In this document: positions 24,733 to 37,004 of the stretch, in pieces
Position numbering within the stretch: the stretch's first letter is position 1
How the letters are laid out: each line of letters opens with the position of its first letter
Assembly (NCBI GenBank): GCA_963920765.1
Contig: OY987242.1
Coordinates: 36,294,002 to 36,358,001, forward strand
DNA length: 64,000 bases
From: Ulota crispa
Lineage: Eukaryota > Streptophyta > Bryopsida > Orthotrichales > Orthotrichaceae
Reading direction: 5' to 3'
The notes under the pieces: model-generated
The model's database searches: none
The model's input: only the letters and a program-made list of their open reading frames with translations
Told to the model about the DNA's origin: nothing
Position numbers and translations under genes: made by a program

Positions 24733-26116
24733 ATCCCAAATTGTCCAACACCCCAACCATAACGGGTGCATGGACAACTCTACATCATCTCCTCCCGAGT
24801 ATTTGTCGTTCTCTTAATCATATAATTAGTTATAAACATTATCTTATCAAAAACATGGCTGTCTTATAATCTACCTTATTTGGATAATTAGAGGGAACTA
24901 GATCATTCATTGTTTTCCTCTTTTTCTTTGATTCCAATTTTTTCCATATATAGTTAGTGCACAAATATTCAAATGAAGATGGTGGCCTCAAGTTTGAAAA
25001 ACCAACATGAATGAAGAATTTATTAAAAATGATTCAGTCCTTTAAATTTCATGGACCTAGATGGCTAATTCATTTCTTAATAATTCTATAAGAGCATCAT
25101 TTATGGAACACTCTAACAATATGCTTTATTATATTTTGCTCATTATAATATTGAACCTTACGATTATCATCATTAGAAGCGCATAGACAAACCCTTTAAG
25201 TAGACACATTAAATTTTGAATATGGACCTTTGACTAGCATAAAGCTCATTGAAGCAAGCCGAAGATAAAAATATATTTAATGTGCTACGACAATCTATGC
25301 TTAAGAAAGAAAAATATGGAAACAGCACAACAAATTTTGAAACTTTGCTCTCCCTTCTATGTGGATTTTCTATCATAAGTTTCAAATTTTATTGTGCCAT
25401 TATCATGATTTTTTTTTCTTAAGCATGATTTATCACCTTGTTTATCTTTTAGCTTGCTTTCAATGGGCTCTATTTTAATTGTCCAAGTTCCAAATCCATC
25501 TATTATTATTTTTATTCTAAGATTAATTTTATACGCTTTCACTACAAGTTCTAATTCTACACCATGCAAAAGCTATTAACATATTTAGTGAGTTTCGTAG
25601 AGTGCTAAATTGATGAAGCCCTAAGAGTAATTCTACCGCTTTCACTTCTAATAAAACTCAAAATGTCTTTTGAAGAGCTGAGCTGCAGGCCACTTGGAAT
25701 AGCGTCTTTGCTTGCAATGCACCCACACTTAACCCCAAGTAAAGTAGTTTCTCTTCATTGCCTCCAAAGCTCTTCCCTCTGCAGCTCTTGGAAGCAACTC
25801 TCAGTGTAGTAGCAACAATAGAGGGACAAGTAACAGCAATTACAATATAAACTGGTTCTTTTGGCATGAAAAAAATGATGTATCCATGATCAAAGGATTT
25901 GAATTGTTGCATGAACTCTAGTGTGGTCTTAAAAAACTTGCACAATGGCGTGAATTGAATGTTGTAGTGTCCCTACACAAAGTGCAAAAAACAATACCAC
26001 TGATGCGGTGGAGATGGAAAGAGCAGATCTTCTTGCTAAGTACACGTGAAGTTTCACTTTTGATTTGCAGCGGAGTTGCATTAAGGAAATCTGCAATAAT
26101 GCCCTCCCAAGGTCTA
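24733..26116. other. Intergenic, no gene recognised
   Basis: AT-rich, with overlapping short frames on both strands around 25650-26150, none with a recognisable domain. TATAAGAGCATC at about 25087-25098 resembles the left end of the PIF/Harbinger-like elements and could be the missing left end of the element that ends at 27366, but the distance makes this uncertain. Confidence 0.3.
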
Positions 26117-27366
26117 ACACTCGTCAAAAAGTGTTGAGGCTTTTTCAAAATCCTCTAAAAACACTCCGTCCTAGTGTGTTTAGCAATGGCCCTTCAAAGC
26201 ATCGTTCATCACTATTTATCTTAAGTTTAGTGAACTTCAACCTCTACTTTTCTTAATAAGTGGTCAAATGATTATTTATGGGGAATTGCTAAATCCACCA
26301 TAGTTTTTGCTAGATCCACCACATGGCCCACTTGAGAGGCAAAGACCCCACCCCATAGGCCCCACCCCACTCATTTTCATCCAATTTTTTAATCCAAGCA
26401 TCAAAAAATAAAAAAAATTAATTGGTTTTTAACTGATTGATTTCAATTTCACTCAAAGAATTTCTCATTTCATTTGGCTAACTTTTAATTGCTTCTTGGC
26501 TCTCCCCTTACATTATATAGAAGTTTTTTATAGAGAAAAAAGGGAATTGATATGGGCACGCTCAAGGTTTGATATATGCACACCCCTTGGGGTAAATTTT
26601 AGATTTTTACTATCAAAAAGCTAAATGTGAAAACTTTGAATTCATATTTGGACTTAGAGACTTTGATTTAGTCTAGAGCCATAAAGGAGGTTACAATTGA
26701 ATAACATCCAATGTAAAAGCTTAGTTTTTTTAAACAAACAAAAGTAAAAGTAATACTTTCCCCCCCTAGCTAAGCTTTTTCATTGGGTGCTATTCAATTG
26801 TAACCTCCTTTATGGCTCTTGACTAAATCAAAGTCTCTAAGTCCAAATATGAATTCAAAGTTTTCACATTTAGCTTTTTGATGGTAAAAATCTAAAATTT
26901 ACCCCAAGGGTTGTGCATATATCAAACCCCGAGTGTGCCCATATCAATCTCCTTGTTTTCTCTATAAGGAGCTTCTAAATAATGTACGGGGAGAACCAAG
27001 AAGCAATTAAAAGTTAGCCAAATGAAAGTGAAAAAATTTGAGTGAGATTGAAATCAATCAATTAAAAACCAATTAATTTTTTAAATTTTTGGTACTTGGA
27101 TTAAAAAGCTATATGAAAATGAGTGGGGTAAAGCATGTGGGGTGGGGTCGGTGGGGTCTCTGCCTCTTGGGTGGGCTATGTGGTGGGTCTACCAAAAACT
27201 GTGGTGGATTTAGCAATTCCCGTATGTATGGGGCATGCTGAAGTGCAAATCCACCTTTTTGAAGAGCATGGGTGGAGAATTGGAGATCAAATAGCTTGAG
27301 GGGCCTTCGAAAATAGGTGAAAACCTTCGAACATGCCAATTGTGGCGAGCATCAGTGGAGATGCTC
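26117..27366. mobile_element. PIF/Harbinger-like element interrupted by a foldback element (left end unresolved)
   Basis: Sequence at 26117-26280 and 27222-27366 follows the right part of the 22311 element (AGTTTAGTGA, GTGGTCAA, GATTATTTATG, then GAAGAGCATGGGTGGA). It ends GTGGAGATGCTC before TAA (27367-27369). The foldback element 26281-27221 splits it. I could not fix the left terminus. Confidence 0.5.
26281..27221. mobile_element. Foldback (Mutator-like) element, copy 1, nested
   Basis: Starts GGGAATTGCTAAATCCACCA and ends with the matching complement. The arms (about 26281-26750 and 26770-27221) are inverted copies across nearly the whole element, with landmarks TTGATATATGCACACCCC, AATTTTAGATTTTTAC and AAAGCTTAG near the centre. 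Flanks TATTTATG and TATGTATG fit an eroded 8-9 bp duplication, compatible with Mutator-like elements as seen clearly in the copy at 40090. No coding capacity. Confidence 0.7.
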
Positions 27367-27369
27367 TAA

Positions 27370-28041
27370 GTTGACATAACCTGATAACCCTTGCAACTGA
27401 TTCTACAGTAGAGCACTCAATGATGACTGTACCATAATGCCAGTTCGGCCAAATCTTTTACGGAAAGGGTCCAAAAGTACAACTGCTCTCTGAAATAGAC
27501 GGAGAGAGAACCAAAAAAAAAGTGGAGCAGCAGAGGGCCCTGTAGTGCGAAAGAAATGCAACCAGTCACAGCAGACTCCTGTCACTTAGACTACAAAGCT
27601 GCAATCTGATGGAGCCATGACTCATCATGACTAATGAGCCATGATGACACCTCTCCCACCACCATCATAATAGGTTCAAAATGGATTTTGAAAAAGGCTT
27701 TTAAAAGGTTGCAGCCATGTCTCTAGTGGCTGACCAGTGTAACGGAATGACCTTTCTGTTTCCCGCGTGCTAATAAAGACGAAACAAATGCCCCCCCATC
27801 ATTAAACAAAAACCTAATAAACCTGTCTAGGTTACGTTTAACAAAAACCATTGAAAGTCAGTACAGGTGTGTTCACACTTGGTGTTAAGAGGGTAATAGC
27901 AAAGGAAAATTAGACGTATTTGGACACATTTTTATATTGCATTCATATAACAAATTTCCTCCTAACATCAAGTATGAACATACCCTAATTATCATACTTA
28001 TTTGAAACATGAAAGGGGAGTTACAAGATAATAGGGGGTTA
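27370..28041. other. Intergenic, no gene recognised
   Basis: No coding region or repeat assigned. The end of this stretch, TTAGAGCATCTCC at 28039-28051, looks like the left terminus of another PIF/Harbinger-like element, interrupted at once by TTAA at 28061. Confidence 0.3.
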
Positions 28042-28064
28042 GAGCATCTCCATTTGATCTTTAA

Positions 28065-28822
28065 CCCTTGAGCGCCCATGTCGTTTTCACCAAAATCAAG
28101 GTTTTTGGAAACCAATAACTTTGATGCATCATATCACAATTAATTGGATAATTCACAAAAAGTGACCACATAAAATAGTGGAGTACCTACTTAGAAAATG
28201 GCTTGCAAATTTTGGGAATAACTAGCCTTGGGAGATGGGAGATGGGAGATTATAACATTTGATCAAACAACATGTGATGACAAAATCTCATTTTTTGGTA
28301 GGTAGTTGCTATTTGATGATTTTTACAAAATTCTATAAGCCTCTGATTCATCTTAAATTTTGTGAGCGGCAAGATTAGATGTGAATGCACACTTGTAAAT
28401 TATTGAAGATTGCACTTCTTTCTGTGTCAAGTTTAAAGGCTTCAAATTGCTATTGCACGGAAAACAATGACCGGTAGAGTTAGTGACGATTGCCATTATA
28501 AGTGTCTAGAACATGCTTGAACCTTTACTAACAACTCTCCCGCTACCACAAAGCTTACACAAGGAAGCTTGCAAGGGATATTGAACAATGACAGCCTATA
28601 AAACACTACTTGCCACCACGCCTTGTATAGTGTTTCACCCAATCATATCTCCAGCAACACTTGTACAACATTTAGCTTTCCTTGCCATTACTCCATTGGC
28701 ATGGACAACTTGAATGCCTTCATAATTGCAATTTATAGCAAGATCAAAAAGTTAGATCTAGCGCCTCAAACAAGGCTTTGAAATCATAGGAGCTAGATTT
28801 GAGGCGCTGGGGCGCTTATGGT
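28065..28822. mobile_element. Probable TTAA-flanked element with eroded right end
   Basis: Begins CCCTTGAGCGCCCATG after TTAA (28061-28064). The right end, GGGGCGCTTATGG, is a degenerate complement (shared GCGCCC core) followed one base later by TTAA (28823-28826), which also serves the next element. Near the right end TAGCGCCTCAAA and TTTGAGGCGCT form an inner inversion. Tentative. Confidence 0.4.
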
Positions 28823-28826
28823 TTAA

Positions 28827-29707
28827 CCCCTAAATGTCCACGGGTATTTTTCTCACTTTTGGAAGGCAGTTTTGAAGTTTTTGAATTGTCCTTGTAAAAT
28901 CGTTTTTAAACATCAAAACAAATTTGTAATAAAAGGATCTTGAACTTCAAGGCTTCTAGATGGTGCTACCAAAAAATCCTCCAAAAAGGTCACTTGGATT
29001 TTAAGATGTTTGTGATTGAACGTGGATGAGTATGGAACTTTGGCAACTTTTGTTGACAAAAATGAGAAATAACTATTTATGATGATTTTGTGTTTGTTGT
29101 TGTTACTTCAAAACTAATGAGCCCCCTTCCAAATCCATTACCACAATTTCATAATGAGCTTGTAATGCAATTGTCAAAGAGCTACCACCAAATACAAAGA
29201 TTTTTTTAAACTTCACTTACTAACCAAAAATCATTATGGATGAGAGAAAATCAACTGTGAATGAATTCTAATATGTATAACAAAACATTCGAAGTGAAAT
29301 TTGCGCAAAAACACATATAGGTTTTGTTAGATTATGAAATTTCAATAATAGGGCCCTCATTGCCTAGGGGAGTGTCTAAGGGAAATCTTCACTTTATTCT
29401 CAACTTGATGCCCGCATTTTCAGTGTGGCAACTTGTCATAAGCTCTTTTGTGACACTATTCATCACATTATTTGGTGTGGAAGAGGTGTCCTTGCAGTTT
29501 AGCTTTCACCAAAAACAATTGGAATAAGGTATGGAGGACATAAAAATTGAAGAGTGAAAATAACTCTAGCTTGCAAATTCTCCAAGAAAAAAACCTTAAA
29601 AAGAGTCAAATCTCTCCCTTCAACAAAGTTTCAAAGTTTCTTGAAATTTCCCAAAATTTCTTTAAGCTTGTTGAATATCAAAATTTGGCGCCTTAGGCAT
29701 TTAGGGG
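28827..29707. mobile_element. TTAA-flanked TIR element, family B copy 1
   Basis: Begins CCCCTAAATGTCC after TTAA (28823-28826) and ends GGCATTTAGGGG before TTAA (29708-29711). 881 bp, non-coding. The interior is collinear with the copy at 37211: GAAGTTTTTGAATTGTCCTT, then GATCTTGAACTTCAAGG, and near the right end AAAGTTTCTTGAAATTT. Confidence 0.75.
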
Positions 29708-29711
29708 TTAA

Positions 29712-30382
29712 GGTAGTTGGCACTAAAAGCGTTTGGTCATTTTGAACCACCCATATAGACAGTAGAGAAATGAACATGAGATGGTTCTTAAATTGTCCTC
29801 TTACAGTCATTGAATGCATGAAAGAAAAGTTGTTTTTTTATTGCAAAGAGCCAATCATTCTCCTTACTTTCCCAAATCTCTTCACAGCTTACAAGTGAAT
29901 GGTTCTTGGAAGGTCTAGGGTTGTAAATAGGGACTTATGAGACATGCACTTTGAAAATTCATAAACAATTAAAAAATGCTTCAAAAAATATCAAACAACT
30001 TATGTTACATTCCCGTTTATTTCTCTTTGTTTGCAAAGTGAACTAAAAGTCCTCTCATCCACGGAAAACCATGAAAAAGGGCAACGAGCCCTTAGATGGG
30101 GCGGTTTTCGAGCCGAGTGAAAGCCATGGGGTTGTGCTTGAGGCCATTTGAATTAAAAATTTTGGTTGAAATGGCCTTAGGTTTTCATGACCAGAACTCG
30201 TAGCGTAAAGCGGTCCTACCCTACAGATACTTCTATAGTCATCATCATGTCAGGAAACGTAAATATAGGACCATTGCTAAACAAAAAAGCAGGATGAGAG
30301 AGGGTCAAATTATGACATTTCCAAGGGTCAACTTCCGCTGCTGGCAATTGAAACTGGCCACACTAATAGGCATTTTTTGATA
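29712..30382. other. Intergenic, no gene recognised
   Basis: No coding region, RNA gene or repeat could be supported here. Confidence 0.3.
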
Positions 30383-30789
30383 GGGAATTATTACAGCGAC
30401 ACCCTAAATTGCTAACGGGATACCTCTTTCAAACATGAAAATGTGATTTTTAATGTCAATTTTGCTGATTTTTTTATTTGAATCAAAGGATTTTTTTCAT
30501 CTTTATCATTTTAAGGTTATATTAACAACAAATAGGTGTGTTTAAATTTCGAACTAAAAACATAGGATTTTTGAGTTACTTAAAGCTAAAATATATCAAA
30601 AAACAGTATTGGTGCAATTATACATATTTTTAAATGGTATTTGTCATGTTTTCTTTCAAGAAGGTGATAATGTTGTGATTGAACGAATGATGGACCACTT
30701 AATAAATCAAAAATAGCACTAAATTATCAAATTTCATGCTCAGAGGGGGTGTCCCGTTAGCAGTTTAGGGTGTTGCTGTAGTAATTCCC
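30383..30789. mobile_element. MITE with about 43-bp terminal inverted repeats
   Basis: The left end GGGAATTATTACAGCGACAC and right end (complement GGGGAATTACTACAGCAACA) are inverted copies continuing through CCCTAAATTGCTAACGGGA. About 407 bp. Flanks TTTTTGATA and CTTTCTATA agree only partly, so the duplication is eroded. The GGGAATT terminus recalls the foldback elements at 26281, 32509 and 40090. Confidence 0.7.
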
Positions 30790-32508
30790 CTTTCTATATC
30801 AAGAAGTCAAGACCCCAAAATTCTTATATTTCTCCCTAGAAACTTTCTAAAACACCATTTTGAATTTTCAACTTTATTGTTTTCTAACACACTTCCACGT
30901 TGAGTTCTTGTGGTGTGTCTATTGTTTCCTCACTTTTTCAATTTGAATTGCTCATGGAAGTGGCATCAGTGCATTTTTTTGGCAAATTGGAGCTAGTCTC
31001 ACCAGCTCTTGCCAATTCCTGCTAGTTTTTGCTAGTTTCTGCCAATTCTTCCAATTTTGACACATTTGGACCAATGTGGGCATGTCCCCTCCAGTAATTA
31101 CTTAACAAAATGTGGACAACAAAGAGGTGGCTATTCCCCAAAAAAATGCCATGAAGCAAGGTTTTTTTGTTTTGTTTTGATAGGATAGAGCAACTTGCAT
31201 CAAGAATGCAAGCAAGTAAAGAAATACTATATATAATCGGATAGTATCAACAATGTGTGGACGTTTGTCCATAAAATTCACTAACATTAGTTATTTTCAT
31301 CCAAATTTTGATAAACTTGGTGTTTGCTTGGGGAGGGATTTGACAATGTCATCTACTTCACCCAAATTTTTAGTGTAATGGTAGCCAATCAGATTGAGGT
31401 AGGAGAAAAAATTGCCAAGGAAAAGAACCTTGTCTTGAAGTTGGCCTTAAGTTAAGTCAAGAAGGGAAAGGACCAATGTCCAAGAAAAACCAACATTTAG
31501 TGCATTGTCAGTCAGTTCATATTGCAAAAAAGTTGGTTGAGTTTTAAACTATTGATTAAAATTTGGTCAAGAATTACAACAAAAAAACCAAATTTAGTAT
31601 ATTACAATGTAAATATAGAAAACAAATGGTGCAATCTATCTAGTGAAAACTGGTTGAAATGGGGAAATACCAAATTTTAATTGGTGAAATCAATTTTTTT
31701 CCTCAAACGTTGTAGAACACAAATCCTAAGCAAGAGATGGCATGAGTGTTAGGGGAGAAATTTTTGCTTCATCAACTCAAAGTTGGCATTTCCTAATTTG
31801 AAGCAAATTTTCACTAGTATGCACTAGTTGTTTCTTGAACAACTTCGGTATATCTATTGTAAACTATAATTATATATTTTTTGACAAAAAATGACCAATT
31901 TTTTTATCCACTCCTTCCAAGTTTAAACCGATTTTTTTGCAATAACCGCCATCCCAATTGAGGCCCGATTCAGACTAGCGTCCGGCCGAAAATTTCTCAA
32001 ACGTGATTGGTTGAAATTTGGTTTTTCTCCGCTGTTGGGTTCAGACTGCAAGTTTGTGTGGCACTTTTACATCCATCTTCACCACCGTGGGGACCACCCT
32101 AAATAGCCACGTCAGCGGACATGATAATGAAAATTTGGGGCTTGCTACAAAGGTGGTACCAAACTTGTCCGACAGAGATACACTCATGAATGACATGCAA
32201 TTACACAGAAAATTTTCTATCGGCAGAAACACCAGATGGGGCGACGATTTTCCTGTCTCGGCCGGTCGCTAATCTGAACCGGGCCTGAGAGCTTTTTGCC
32301 AAATAAAAAAGTGAGAACCCCAGGGGTGCCAGGTGGCATGAGAGCATTGGAATATGGAAAGAAAGATGAGTTGCCTGAAGCGTAACGACAAAAGACCAAA
32401 AGCAGCACACGTGGCACTATTTAGCGCATAGGATAAAACCGGGATTTTTTTTTACATGCTCATTGGTCAAGTGACTTACAGACTCCAATGCTTGCACAGT
32501 TTAAATAA
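30790..32508. other. Intergenic, no gene recognised
   Basis: Around 30980-31060 short imperfect repeats of TGCCAATTC and GCTAGTTT occur. Around 31960-32420 the base composition becomes more CG-rich, with small frames on both strands but no recognisable protein. Confidence 0.3.
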
Positions 32509-33599
32509 GGGAATTGCTAAATCCACCATACTTTTTGCTAAATACACCACAGGTTCCATCGCATGTCCCACCTTGCACCACAGGCCCCACCGCACACCAC
32601 AGGCCCATCGCACACCACAGGCCCACCTCACATTACATGCCCTGGCCACCCAAAATTTTGAGTTTTTTTTGTACAAAATCCTACATTTGTCATTTCCATC
32701 CGGCTTTTTAATCCTTGCACCAAAAAATAAAAAATAAAATTGTGTTTTGACCGGTTGATTTTAGTTTCACTAGATTTTTTTCACATTTCATTTTACCAAC
32801 TTTCAATTGCTTCTCGGTTCTCCCCATACATTATTTAGAAGTTCCTCAAAGAAAAAAAAAAGTGAATTGATATGGGCACACTTGGGGTTTGATATATGCA
32901 CACCCCTCAAGGGTAGATTTTAGATTTTTACCATCAAAAAGCGGAACTTGAAAACTTTGAATTTAGATTTGGACTTAGAGACCTTGATTTTGTCTAGCGC
33001 CATGAAGGATGTTACAATTGAACATCACCCAATGAAAAAGCTTAGTTTTTTTAAACAAACAAAAGTAAAAGTAATACTTTCCCCCTAGCCACGCTTTTTC
33101 ATTGGGTGTTATTTAGTTGTAATCTCCTTCATGGCTCTAGACAAAATCAAGGTCTCTAAGTCCAAATTTGAATTCAAAGTTTTCAAGTTCAACTTTTTGA
33201 TGGTAAAAATCTAAAATTTACCCTCAAGGGGTGTGCATATATCAAACCCTGGGTGTGCCCATATCAATTCATTTTTTTTCTTCGAAGAACTTCTAAATAA
33301 TGTATGGGGAGAATTGAGAAGCAATTGGAAGTTGGTAAAATGAAATGTGAAAAAAATCTAGTGAAACTAAAATCAACCGGTCAGAACGCAATTTTATTTT
33401 TTAATTTTTGGCATATGGATTAAAAAGCCAAATGGAAATGAGAAATGTAGGATTTTGTACAAGAAGCTCAAAATCTGGGGTGGGGCCTATGATGTGGGGT
33501 GGGGCATGTGGTGTGCGGTGGGGCCTATGGTGCAAGGTGGGGCATGCAGTGGGACTTGTGGTGTATTTAGCAGAAAGTGTGGTGGATTTAGCAATTCCC
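32509..33599. mobile_element. Foldback (Mutator-like) element, copy 2
   Basis: Starts GGGAATTGCTAAATCCACCA and ends with its complement. Arms of about 500 bp mirror each other, including a central AAAGCTTAGTTTTTT region and an outer zone of GCACACCACAGGCCCA repeats. TTAAATAA lies directly before (32501-32508) and after (33600-33607), a target duplication of at least 8 bp. Same family as 26281-27221. No coding capacity. Confidence 0.82.
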
Positions 33600-33746
33600 T
33601 TAAATAAACAAAAAACTACTTTTGGATAGAGTCATTCATGAAAGCCTAGTCATCCATAAATTCAACTATTACAAAGGAACTTCATTCAAATTCTACAAAC
33701 CTAAAGTTCCTTTAGTATGGGTTCTCCAAATTCACCCATTTCTTAA

Positions 33747-34102
33747 CCCCTAAACGTCGAAGAGGATGAAAACATCGTCTCTGAAAAAAGATTATGTGAT
33801 TCATAAAAAATTATTTTTCATCTTATTTTTTTCAAAAGTGACCATAAACACATGGTTCATCATGTCAAGTAAAAAATTACCTCGTGAGATGCATTCATTT
33901 TTTTTTGTTACCCAAATTGTGATAAGATTTAGAAACACGGTGTTAGGTCCCAAGATGCCCTTCTTGCAACTTTCATGAGGGCACCATGCATTGTTGACTT
34001 TTGCAACTTTATAGAACAAAATTTTAAAGGGTGGGCACCTGCCACACCACTGTAGAAACCACTATAGAGGGCAAGCACGGCCACCCATTGAATGCTTAAG
34101 GG
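33747..34102. mobile_element. TTAA-flanked TIR element, family C copy 1
   Basis: Begins CCCCTAAACGTCG after TTAA (33743-33746) and ends AATGCTTAAGGG before TTAA (34103-34106). 356 bp. It is the inverted relative of the 44574 copy (GGGCACCATGCATTGTTGAC, then CATCATGTCAAG). Contains AAACACGGTGTTAGGTCCC, the uninterrupted version of the site invaded in the 37005 copy. Confidence 0.7.
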
Positions 34103-34106
34103 TTAA

Positions 34107-35914
34107 CTAAATTCTTAGATTGCTTGCACAAAAACATGATAAGATGTTGGCCATGTTTTTGTTTTTGTTTTTGTTTTTTTGCCAAAAACCATTTATCTTG
34201 AACGGGCCTATAGTGCTTGACACTTACAACCAACAGCTATTGTTGCAACAAGAAATATTAAAACAATATAACATATATTCATTAGCTCAAAAGAGGTTCA
34301 ACTAACAAAGAGAATAAAACTCAAGCTTTATCTTAGTGGTTTCAAATTTTTTATAGCCTTTATTTTACGTTACAATAGAATGGTTGTTCAAATTCAAGAG
34401 TTGTTGGTTATAAGCATAACACACTAGAGGCAAGTTTACCCTATTGTCATTGGGCCTTAATTCAAAAATCAATTACAAAAGCTACAATACACCAAATGCC
34501 ATGATTATGGTTTCATCCATATGGTACTTGCGTCAAGGTTTTGTATCAAGTTTAGGGTTTAGATGAGTGAAGTATGTGTTAGTTATCATGGTTTCAATGA
34601 GGTAAGGTCAAGGTTAAGATCATATTTGTAATTGGCCTATTATCACTTCCTTAGAGATTTTGGTCATCATACATGATCATATTTGTTTGTTTTCATTTTC
34701 ATCTTTCTTTCCTAGGCCTTTGTGGTCATTGGTAAGTGCTAGCTAAATTGACAAATTTTAGTTGTTTTTTAGAATTATGCAATTAACATTGCTATAGCTA
34801 AGGCATTGGAGCAATAATTTGTATGTTTAACTTAGGTCTTCATAGCTGATAAGCTCTATCTTTAGCAAATTATGGCCAAATGAAAAACAAATTGCACTAT
34901 TATGTAAAGGAATCTAAGACCTTTCTTGCAATACTATAAACCCAAATTTGAAGCTAAACCCTCAAAGATATGGATTTTTGAAGATAGAAAAGTGATAAAT
35001 GGGGTGGAGCAATGATAGGGTAACTACCTGTATACATAGTTTCTTTTTTGGTTTTAACAATGATTGGATGACTATACACATAGAGTTCATCCATTATCTA
35101 GTTGTTGTTTGTATTTTTTTTTTTTTGGAATTTGTTAATTTGTGCTGAGATAGCTATACTAAATAGTACAATTAGGTTGCACCATACTTATTTCTTGACA
35201 TTTTACGCTATTAAAATACTACCTCAATAACTTTAATAAAATTCATTGCAATAATTGTTTTTTAAGCAACAATAAAGACATGGTAACAACAACAACACTG
35301 AGAAAAAATAATATAGCATCATCCATGCCGTAAACCATGTGAAATCAAAATATTGAGGGAGCCACATGTGCCTCCAAGTGGGCCAGCACCAAATCATGCA
35401 GTAGGTTTCTAGGACGTTGTGAAGGCAGCCTAATTGCACTATTTAGTGCAGAGTTGGAATTAAGTAAGATTGTGGCAATAGTTTGCTAATAAAAAAGAAC
35501 TAAAATTGGGAGGGAGCGCCCAACAATGATAGTTGTCAACTACAGTGGCGTAGGGGAGCGAGCAATTGGGTGGGGCCTGGGCACTAGGGATGGAGGAAAA
35601 AGAGGGGCTATTCCTATGTATACCTTTTGGGCATAAAGCGAAAAGGTTTGCCATGTGCCAATTCCATATCCAAGCTAAAGGAAGAGGTGCATAGCTGGCA
35701 TTCCAAAGCTGGAGCGGTGGCTCTCGCAAGCCTCAATTGCTATTACTGAATATAGAAAGTGTGGAGCATATTGAAAGATAATTATATTAGCTTTCCACAA
35801 AAGAAAGAGAAAAAAAATGGGGATAAATAAGGGAAAATAAAGAGAGAGTAGAATTTGGCAAGACGCGTACACAATCACAAAGTAGTTACAAATAGGGTCA
35901 CAATTCAAAAATAC
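34107..35914. other. Intergenic, no gene recognised
   Basis: AT-rich sequence with short frames and homopolymer runs (for example a T run near 35115). No element ends or coding region could be assigned. Confidence 0.35.
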
Positions 35915-35917
35915 TAA

Positions 35918-36602
35918 GAGCATCTCCTTTGTTACACGTATATGGTTTGACACACGCAATATTTGGATGATAAGTGGTCATGGCCCTTCAAAATGTTTTC
36001 TTAGGGCATTTCTAGTTGGTCTGACTGTTTTGAGCCGCTCCACATTTGCTTGAGCGGGCCGGGAGCAGGTAGATGGCTTGGGGAAGTGCCTCGATCTCCA
36101 CCAGTTTGCTCTTGGTGATGCGCCAAGGACGGGTTAAAGTTGGCTCGTTTGGGTTGCTTTGCCATTTGCCACGTAGTCCCAAAATATCCTCAGTCTCAAA
36201 GTACCCCAAATTTCAAGCTCACTCAAAATCCTAACTACCTCGGTGAGCCACTGCCCTCAGAGCTCTTTTGAGTGAGCCCACTCAAAAAAATTTGCCCCTT
36301 GTGCCGCCGGTGGAGATCCAGGATGGGCAAAGTGCCTCTGGCCACGTGTCCACCTGTTTTTTGTCAATCGGTGGAGATGCTCTTAACATTTGAACCTAAT
36401 GTGTCAAGCAATGACTCATGAAATCATTGTTCATCCTAAGTTTAGTGAGCTCTATCCTATACTCCACTTGTTGATTGGTTAGTTGACTATTTCTTGGGCA
36501 CATTTGCAAAGCATGGGTAGGGATCAAGAATTTTGACAATTTTTCAAAATTAGATGTAAAATTTTAACAAGTCAATGATTGTGTGTAAGGATGCAAATGC
36601 TC
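35918..36602. mobile_element. PIF/Harbinger-like element (TAA duplication) hosting a nested copy
   Basis: Starts GAGCATCTCC after TAA (35915-35917) and ends GCAAATGCTC before TAA (36603-36605). Its right part resembles the 22311 element (AAGTTTAGTGAGCTCTATCC, AGCATGGGTAGGGATC). It is interrupted by the element at 36004-36382. Confidence 0.55.
36004..36382. mobile_element. Nested PIF/Harbinger-like MITE (TTA duplication)
   Basis: Starts GGGCATTTCTAG after TTA (36001-36003) and ends GGTGGAGATGCTC before TTA (36383-36385). 379 bp and more GC-rich than its host element. The TTTGAGCGGGCC stretch recalls the 20027 element (TTTGAGCGGGCCC), placing them in one family. Confidence 0.6.
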
Positions 36603-37004
36603 TAACAAACAAGGACACACTCACAACATTGTCCTTGTTTTTTGTTGTTTTTTTGGTTTTTTTGTACACAAATGTAACCAAAATTCCACTGCAAAATAGA
36701 AATACAATGACTCCAGCTGAACACTAACAGCCTAGGGCAATAAAAGTCAGAACAAGAGAAAATACAAGGTGAAGTAAAACTAGTTGGCAAAAGCCATGAG
36801 CTTTTAAGGCTAGAGAATCAAGAATGCAGGCCAGTAAAGGTTTACAAGAAAGTTCAAAACCCTATTGCCCAACCATAAGAGAAGAAAACCAAGCAACTTT
36901 AGTGGATTTGGAAAACAAAGCTCAATGTTGCCCTAGTCATCATCCACTGGGGCGTGGTGTCCATAACTGTAGCAAAACTTCATATTTGCATCAAGTGAAA
37001 TTAA

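Noticed and set aside
25658..26148. Possible reverse-transcriptase or RNase H remnant
   Set aside because: A few residues looked RNase H-like (DLLAKYT), but the frame is broken, overlaps others and shows no catalytic acidic residues in order.
32456..33629. Open frames with TTGPTAHHRP-type and GVRWACGVRWG-type repeats
   Set aside because: They fall in the arms of a foldback element and derive from GCACACCACAGGCCC repeats.
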